Source: Flavobacteriaceae bacterium (lineage in GTDB: Bacteria > Bacteroidota > Bacteroidia > Flavobacteriales > Flavobacteriaceae). From it: 5,111 nt of DNA. Position 1 is the first letter of the stretch. Each line of letters begins with the position of its first letter. Positions 1 through 5,111 of this stretch are shown one piece after another. The DNA is taken from contig NZOB01000026.1 of NCBI GenBank assembly GCA_002693085.1, positions 2,000 through 7,110 on the forward strand, given 5' to 3'. A program made the translations under genes and the position numbers. A model generated the notes under the pieces. It was not told the origin of the DNA, made no database searches, and was given only the letters and a program-made list of their open reading frames with translations.

Positions 1-3000
1 TCAAGTATTCCAGTAGGATTTGCAGGATATGAATATGGTAATAATGATTTAAGAGCTGGTTATAATAGAGCTAGATTATCCTGGTACACTATTGACCCTA
101 TCTTTTATTCATCTAGAAGGCCAAATGATATTAGTTTAGATGAGATATCTAAAAATTCAAGCAGAAGAATATTTATTGATGAAATATTTCCTGAAATAGA
201 TTTATACCAAGGTGAATCACGAATACAATCCACATTTGACTTGACCTATTATCCAGATGAAAAGGGACCTTATAATAATAATCAGGAATTAGATTTTAAA
301 AGTGATAATAAAAAGAATTGGTCTGGAATAACAAGAAAAATTAATAGCACCAATTTTAAAAAAACTAACGTAGAGTATATTCAATTTTGGCTTTTAGATG
401 ATTTTTCAAATAACAATTCTAGTGATTTAAAAATCGGTGAAATTTTATTTCATTTGGGGAATATTTCTGAGGATATTCTTCCAGATGGAAAAAAACAATT
501 TGAAAATGGTTTACCTAATAATAATGAAAGTAATTTTCAATTATCTAATTGGGGTCGTACACCTACTAGTCAATCTTTAACTTATTCTTTCAGTTCAAAT
601 ATCAGTGAAAGAGAATCACAAGATTTAGGCTATGATGGGCTAGATGATATTGACGAATTAGAATTTTATAATAATGGAAATTCAAGTGATCCTGCTAATG
701 ATAATTACAAGTATTATTTGGATCAAAGCGGAAATATTTTAGATCGCTATAAGTATTATAATGGGGTTCAAGGTAATTCGCCCGTAAATGCAAGTTCAAA
801 TAATAGAGGGTCTTCTAATATTCCAGATGTTGAAGATGTAAACAATGATAATACTATGAATAGAATTAACAGCTATTTTGAGTATAAAATTCCTTTGTTT
901 AAAAATATGTCAAAAGATAATCATCCATTTGTGGCTGATGTGAGAGAAAACAATAATGTTAAACTTCCTAATGGTAATAATATAAATTCAAGGTGGATTT
1001 TATTTAAGGTTCCAATTTTTAAAGAATATTATGAAGGAAAGAGTATCAATCAATATTTTAACTCTATCAATGGTATTAATGATTTAAAGTCTATCAGTTT
1101 CATTCGACTAGCATTAAAGGATTTTGAAAACCCAACTACTTTGAGATTCGGCACCCTTGATTTAGTAAAGACAGATTGGAAGCGATTTACTCTGCCATTA
1201 AATAAAAACAATAATATATATCCTGAAACCAATTTTGAAATTGGTACAGTTAATATCCATGAAAATGAAAATAGACTCCCAGTAAATTATGTTTTACCAC
1301 CTGGAATCGAAAGAGAAGAAGTATTTAGTAACAATTCAATAATTAGACAAAACGAACAATCTTTAACATTAAAGGTTAAAGATCTTCAACCTGCTGACTC
1401 AAGAGCAGTTTATAAAAATATAGATCTTGATTTACGTCAATATAAAAGAATGAAAATGTATATCCATGCAGAATCTTTGAATGATAGACCAAAGTTACCT
1501 GGTGATGGAGTTGAAGAAAAATTTGACGAAAGACTTGTTGCTTTTTTAAGGTTAGGCTCAGACATTAATGACAATTATTATCAAATTGAAGTTCCATTAA
1601 AGCCAACTTCATTTAATTCTAATTTTGATTCAAGATTATCTCCTGAGCAAGTTTGGAAACCAGAAAGTAATTCAATTGAATTTGATTTAGAGAAATTTTT
1701 AAAAATTAAGCTTGAAGTTATTTCACAAAAAATACAAAGTAATGAAGCAATTTATTTTGATGAAGAATTAAATGTAATTGATGAGTTTACTCAAATTAGC
1801 CAGTTGCCAGGTGAAAAAAAATATAAATTTTCTATTAGAGGAAATCCATCATTAGGTAGAGTAAAAACAGTTCTTTTGGGATTGAAAAATCCCTCAGAAA
1901 AAATTGGTAATACATTGTCTGGTGAAGTATGGTTTAATGAACTCAGAATATCTAACATTAAAAATAGTGGAGGATGGTCAGCCATTGCTAATTTGGATGC
2001 AAATTTTGCTGATTTTGCAAACATATCATTAAATGGTAGGATTTCATCTATTGGATTTGGGTCAATTGATAAATCACCTAACGAACGATCTAATGATTCA
2101 TACAAGCAATTCAATTTTATTTCTAATATTAATGCTGGACAATTATTGCCTGAAGATTGGGGGATAAACATCCCTGTTAGCTACACATATTCTGAGGAAA
2201 TTACTAAACCGAAATATGATAGTTTTTATGATGATATTGAGTTAAACAAAGTTTTAGATTTATCTAATAATAAAGATTCAATAGTAAATCAATCTCAAAT
2301 ATTATCAAACTCTAAAAGTTTTAGTGTTCTAGGGCTTTCCAAGAAAAAAAATAATCAAGAAAGGAAAAGATTTTATGATATTGAAAATTTAAACTTTTCT
2401 TACACATATAGCGAAAACAATTATAAAGATTATGAACTTGAATATGCAGACAGAAAATCTGTAAGAGCTAATGCAAATTATTCATATAATTTTGAAGATT
2501 TAAGTATTTACCCATTTGAAAAATTAGTATCCAAAGAATCTAAGTATTTAAATTGGCTTAAAGAGTTCAACTTTAATCCATTGCCCTCAAATCTTTCTTT
2601 CTCAGGTAATTTTTTCAGAAGTTTATATACTCAGAAATTTAGAGAGATTAATTACTCAGGTATAAATTCTAATAGTCAAATTCCTATTCCAGAACTTTCT
2701 CAAAAGAAATTTTTATTTGATTGGCGTTTGTCATTATCTCAAAATTTAACAAAATCAATAAGAGTTAATTACAATGCATCCAATTCTAATATTGTTCCTA
2801 ACATAAACGGAAACCAGTCTGATTTGAATAGCAGTGATATAGGTATCTTTGATAATTTCTTTAACATTGGAGATCCTGATTATTTTAATCAAAATTTTAG
2901 TATTAACTATAGTCTTCCTTTTAATTTAATTCCTTTTTTAAATTTTATTGACGGATCTTATAATTACAGTGGAGATTTTAATTGGCAAAGAGGCTCCGAT

Positions 3001-4461
3001 ATGCTTAACAATATTAGTTCTGAAACAGGTGAAGTGTTAGGCAGGGTTAACACAATACAAAACGCAAATACTCAGAATTTTTCTCTTAGTTTAAATTTTG
3101 ATAAAATTTACAGAACAATTCCATGGCTCAATAAAAATGAGTCTATTATTCCAGATTTAATTAAAAGTTTAAAAAGAGTTAGGTTTAATTATTCTGAAAA
3201 TTCAGGAAAAGTCTTACCAGGATACATTCCATCAATTGGGTTTTTAGGAACAGCAAGACCATCAATAGGATTTGTTTTTGGTAATCAGTCAGATATTAGA
3301 TATGAAGCTGCCAAAAACGGATGGTTGACAGATTTTCCAAATTTTAATCAGCCATTTCAGCAAATATTTAATTCTGATTTTGATTTTAGTGGTGAATTGG
3401 AGCTGTTCAATTCAATTAGAATTGACTTGAATGCAAATAGACGTTATTCAAATAATTTTTCAGAAAATTTTTCTGTTATAAATAATACATATTCTGCATT
3501 AAACCCAAATTATTACGGAAACTTTTCAATCTCTACCAACATGTTAAAAACATCTTTTAGTCGTAGAGATAAAAACTTTTCTAACTCATTTGAGAAAATG
3601 AAGAATAACAGATTAATAGTTGCACAAAGGCTCATTTCTCAAAAAAATTTAAATAATATTAATCTTGATTCCGAGGGTTTTCCAATTGGTTTTTCAAAAA
3701 ACAGTCAAGAAGTTTTAATAAATTCATTCCTATCAGCCTATTTGGGTAAAAACCCAAACGATATTAGTTTAAATCCAATATCAAAAAGCCCAAAATTAAA
3801 TTGGTCTTTACAATATGATGGTTTAAGTAAATTATTTGAAAATTTTATCTCTAGGCTATCAATTGGACATGGATATAGATCTAGTTTTACAATAAATAAT
3901 TTTAGGTCTAACTTAAATTATAGTCCAAATTCTTTTGATAATTCTGGAAATTACATGAGTGAAAAACTATACTCAAATATTAATTTAGTAGAACAGTTTA
4001 ACCCCTTAATCGAAGTTGATATTGAATTTAAAAATTCATTGAGACTAATCTTAGATGTCATTAAGGACAGAGCAGTTTCTTTAAGTCTTGCAAATAATTT
4101 TATTACTGAATCATGGGGAAATGAATATGTTATTGGGTTGGGTTATAGAGCTAGAAATGTAAGAATAAATTCATCTCTAGCACCTAACTCTAATTCATTT
4201 GTTGGAGATTTGAACACAAAACTTGATTTTAGTGTTAGGAAAAATATGACAGTGATTAGAAATTTAAATATTCAGGATAATAAAGTTTCCGCTGGCCAAA
4301 CTCTAATTTCTGCAAAGCTCACTGCTGATTATGCTCTAACTAGAAATTTTTCAGCTATATTTTTCTATGATCATATGTTCTCTAAATATGAAATTTCTTC
4401 AGCTTTTCCACAAACGAATATAAGATCAGGATTTACTTTGAGATATAATTTTGGAAATTAA
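1..4461 (+). CDS. sprA: T9SS outer-membrane translocon SprA, C-terminal part (5' end outside window)
   Basis: SprA (Sov in Porphyromonas) is the giant outer-membrane beta-barrel through which the type IX secretion system exports folded proteins, including gliding adhesins; the Flavobacterium johnsoniae protein is a 36-strand barrel that binds PorV and a plug protein. The frame is open from base 1, so the signal peptide and roughly 900 N-terminal residues lie upstream; 1486 residues are visible. The TTG at 241 is an internal Leu codon (FDLTYYP), not a start. Family-typical stretches, numbered from the first visible residue: RARLSWYTIDPIFY (23-36), EYIQFWLLDDF (125-135), LGNISEDILPDG (152-163), NWGRTP (183-188), SQDLGYDGL (206-214), PDVEDVNNDNTMNR (275-288), GEVWFNELRIS (641-651), then GGW (657-659) and GQLLPEDWGINIPVSY (713-728). 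The rest is alternating polar/aromatic beta-strand sequence ending in TLRYNFGN. No frameshift or internal stop is seen. TAA at 4459-4461 is backed by an in-frame TAG at 4468-4470. Identification rests on remembered family motifs and is very secure. Confidence 0.96.
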   Translation, partial: SSIPVGFAGYEYGNNDLRAGYNRARLSWYTIDPIFYSSRRPNDISLDEISKNSSRRIFIDEIFPEIDLYQGESRIQSTFDLTYYPDEKGPYNNNQELDFKSDNKKNWSGITRKINSTNFKKTNVEYIQFWLLDDFSNNNSSDLKIGEILFHLGNISEDILPDGKKQFENGLPNNNESNFQLSNWGRTPTSQSLTYSFSSNISERESQDLGYDGLDDIDELEFYNNGNSSDPANDNYKYYLDQSGNILDRYKYYNGVQGNSPVNASSNNRGSSNIPDVEDVNNDNTMNRINSYFEYKIPLFKNMSKDNHPFVADVRENNNVKLPNGNNINSRWILFKVPIFKEYYEGKSINQYFNSINGINDLKSISFIRLALKDFENPTTLRFGTLDLVKTDWKRFTLPLNKNNNIYPETNFEIGTVNIHENENRLPVNYVLPPGIEREEVFSNNSIIRQNEQSLTLKVKDLQPADSRAVYKNIDLDLRQYKRMKMYIHAESLNDRPKLPGDGVEEKFDERLVAFLRLGSDINDNYYQIEVPLKPTSFNSNFDSRLSPEQVWKPESNSIEFDLEKFLKIKLEVISQKIQSNEAIYFDEELNVIDEFTQISQLPGEKKYKFSIRGNPSLGRVKTVLLGLKNPSEKIGNTLSGEVWFNELRISNIKNSGGWSAIANLDANFADFANISLNGRISSIGFGSIDKSPNERSNDSYKQFNFISNINAGQLLPEDWGINIPVSYTYSEEITKPKYDSFYDDIELNKVLDLSNNKDSIVNQSQILSNSKSFSVLGLSKKKNNQERKRFYDIENLNFSYTYSENNYKDYELEYADRKSVRANANYSYNFEDLSIYPFEKLVSKESKYLNWLKEFNFNPLPSNLSFSGNFFRSLYTQKFREINYSGINSNSQIPIPELSQKKFLFDWRLSLSQNLTKSIRVNYNASNSNIVPNINGNQSDLNSSDIGIFDNFFNIGDPDYFNQNFSINYSLPFNLIPFLNFIDGSYNYSGDFNWQRGSDMLNNISSETGEVLGRVNTIQNANTQNFSLSLNFDKIYRTIPWLNKNESIIPDLIKSLKRVRFNYSENSGKVLPGYIPSIGFLGTARPSIGFVFGNQSDIRYEAAKNGWLTDFPNFNQPFQQIFNSDFDFSGELELFNSIRIDLNANRRYSNNFSENFSVINNTYSALNPNYYGNFSISTNMLKTSFSRRDKNFSNSFEKMKNNRLIVAQRLISQKNLNNINLDSEGFPIGFSKNSQEVLINSFLSAYLGKNPNDISLNPISKSPKLNWSLQYDGLSKLFENFISRLSIGHGYRSSFTINNFRSNLNYSPNSFDNSGNYMSEKLYSNINLVEQFNPLIEVDIEFKNSLRLILDVIKDRAVSLSLANNFITESWGNEYVIGLGYRARNVRINSSLAPNSNSFVGDLNTKLDFSVRKNMTVIRNLNIQDNKVSAGQTLISAKLTADYALTRNFSAIFFYDHMFSKYEISSAFPQTNIRSGFTLRYNFGN

Positions 4462-4480
4462 TTAAGTTAGATTAAATTAG
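4461..4480. repeat. Imperfect tandem 10-mer in the sprA-gcvH spacer
   Basis: ATTAAGTTAG (4461-4470) is followed directly by ATTAAATTAG (4471-4480); the copies differ at one base. The first base of the first unit is the last base of the sprA stop codon, and only AAAA separates the second unit from the gcvH ATG. The repeat therefore fills nearly all of the 23-base spacer. The first unit supplies a second in-frame stop (TAG at 4468-4470) for sprA. There is no GGAGG-like Shine-Dalgarno sequence, as is usual in Bacteroidota, so this A/T-rich leader is all that precedes gcvH. It may be a chance duplication in AT-rich DNA; no function is shown. Confidence 0.55.
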
Positions 4481-4484
4481 AAAA

Positions 4485-4862
4485 ATGGAAATAAAGGAAG
4501 ATTTAAAATACACCAAAGATCATGAATGGATTAAGATTGATGGTGACGTTGCAACTGTTGGTATAACTGATTTTGCGCAAGGTGAATTAGGTGATATTGT
4601 TTATGTTGAAGTTGATACATTAGACGAAACACTTTCAAAAGACGAAGTGTTTGGTACAGTTGAAGCTGTAAAAACTGTTTCTGATTTATTTTTACCTATG
4701 TCAGGAAAAATAATTGAATTTAATGAAGCACTGAATGACAATCCTGAATTAGTCAATGATTCACCATATGGTGAGGGCTGGATTATTAAAGTTGAAGTGT
4801 CTGATGTAAATGAACTTGAACAATTATTAGACTCAAAATCATATTCTGAAATTACTGGATAA
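4485..4862 (+). CDS. gcvH: Glycine cleavage system H protein (lipoyl carrier)
   Basis: GcvH is the small cytoplasmic carrier of the glycine cleavage complex. Its lipoyl arm receives the aminomethyl group from glycine via the P protein (GcvP), passes it to tetrahydrofolate via the T protein (GcvT), and is reoxidised by the L protein (lipoamide dehydrogenase). The 125-residue length is normal for the family. Visible hallmarks are YTKDHEWI (9-16), VATVGITDFAQGELGDIVYVE (22-42) and the lipoylation motif around GTVEAVKTVSDL (57-68), with the modified lysine at residue 63 (AAA at 4671-4673). P71 and G74, the NPELVNDSPYGEGWI segment (86-100) and a short acidic C-terminal helix (LEQLLDSKSYSEI) follow. 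ATG 4485 is chosen because the product begins at the normal place before YTKDHEW. It lies 23 bases after sprA with no terminator between, so it is probably transcribed at least partly from upstream. The other gcv genes are not in the window, which is common because gcvH is often unlinked. Confidence 0.97.
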   Translation: MEIKEDLKYTKDHEWIKIDGDVATVGITDFAQGELGDIVYVEVDTLDETLSKDEVFGTVEAVKTVSDLFLPMSGKIIEFNEALNDNPELVNDSPYGEGWIIKVEVSDVNELEQLLDSKSYSEITG

Positions 4863-4863
4863 A

Positions 4864-5111
4864 ATAAACTTTAGATTATTAGCAATTTTTTATACTCTGT
4901 TAATTGTTATTTTATCATTAATTCCAATTCCCGAAACTATTCCAAGATTTAAGCTTTTTGAGATGGATAAGCTAATACATCTTATCCTATACTTAACTTT
5001 TATAATGCTATGGGGCTTGTCTTTATTTAAATTAAGGTTTAGTCTTAAGTTGCTATTGTCAATAACAATTTTATTTGGATTGTTTTTAGAATTTTTACAA
5101 CATATTTTACC
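4864..5111 (+). CDS. VanZ-like family membrane protein, 3' end outside window; start codon non-standard
   Basis: This small integral-membrane protein has VanZ-family motifs. Numbered from the codon at 4864, a hydrophobic helix LLAIFYTLLIVILSLIPIP (5-23) is followed by MDKLIHLILYLTF (34-46), matching the family's DK..H...Y signature at the start of the second helix, and by GLFLEFLQHILP (72-83), matching the G...E..Q...P motif, where the window ends. In Enterococcus VanZ gives low-level teicoplanin resistance; the role of bacteroidotal VanZ-like proteins is unknown, so no resistance is implied. The frame has no ATG, GTG or TTG between its upstream stop (TAG at 4828-4830) and ATG 4963. ATG 4963 would remove the whole first helix and begin one residue before the DK motif. 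I place the start at ATA 4864, one base after the gcvH stop and one substitution from ATG; ATT 4843 and CTG 4846 or 4855, inside gcvH, are alternatives. The family call is firm; the start is not. Confidence 0.8.
   Translation, partial: MNFRLLAIFYTLLIVILSLIPIPETIPRFKLFEMDKLIHLILYLTFIMLWGLSLFKLRFSLKLLLSITILFGLFLEFLQHIL

Noticed and set aside
241..243. TTG as the start of a 1406-residue protein
   Set aside because: The frame stays open to base 1 and the 80 codons before it encode conserved SprA sequence (YTIDPIFY, EIFPEIDLYQGES), so this is an internal Leu codon of a partial gene.
1050..1232. Minus-strand open frame of 60 codons
   Set aside because: Antisense to continuous SprA coding sequence, with no recognisable product; a shadow frame.
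1228..1245. Palindrome ACCAATTT-TG-AAATTGGT
   Set aside because: An 8-bp inverted repeat with a 2-base centre inside sprA coding sequence; no promoter or gene boundary nearby, and such matches are expected in AT-rich DNA.
1878..1893. Hairpin GGGATT-GAAA-AATCCC (6-bp stem, GNRA tetraloop)
   Set aside because: Perfect, but short and inside sprA codons (GLKNP), with no U-run after it; likely chance, not a terminator or RNA gene.
1791..2171. Minus-strand open frame of 126 codons
   Set aside because: It lies antisense to the most conserved SprA segment (GEVWFNELRIS to GQLLPEDWG) and its product has no recognisable motif; a shadow frame.
2344..2351. Run of eight A in sprA as a possible slippage or frameshift site
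   Set aside because: The reading frame is continuous and family-typical on both sides (SKKKNN then RFYDIENLNF), so there is no sign of a shift.
4446..4453. TAATTTTG, matching the Bacteroidota -7 promoter consensus TAnnTTTG, just before gcvH
   Set aside because: It encodes the last SprA residues, has no TTTG/TTG element at the expected distance upstream, and such matches are frequent by chance in this composition.

Overview
The window is strongly AT-rich, and its codons favour AAT, ATT, TTA, AAA and GAT. It carries the 3' part of sprA, the outer-membrane channel of the type IX secretion system (T9SS), which is confined to the Bacteroidota. Low GC, Asn/Ser/Lys/Ile-rich proteins, no clear Shine-Dalgarno sequences, and the order sprA - gcvH - VanZ-family gene all suggest a marine-type, low-GC member of the Flavobacteriia. 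The genus cannot be told from this sequence.

Layout: everything recognised is on the plus strand. Positions 1-4461 are one open frame that enters from the left edge. It is the C-terminal ~1486 residues of SprA, a protein that is usually about 2300-2500 residues long. A 23-base spacer follows, mostly an imperfect tandem 10-mer. Positions 4485-4862 hold a complete gcvH (glycine cleavage H protein, 125 aa) with its lipoyl-lysine at residue 63. One base after the gcvH stop a VanZ-like small membrane protein begins. It runs off the right edge, and its reading frame has no ATG, GTG or TTG where the N-terminus should be.

The three genes are packed closely with no visible terminator between them, so co-transcription is likely. 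Their known roles do not form one pathway: SprA exports proteins across the outer membrane, GcvH shuttles the aminomethyl group in glycine catabolism, and VanZ-like proteins are poorly characterised. The linkage looks like conserved synteny rather than a functional module. I see no mobile element, CRISPR array, RNA gene or phage signature, and no convincing new system. The points most worth checking are the missing standard start codon of the VanZ-like gene and the repeat in the sprA-gcvH spacer.
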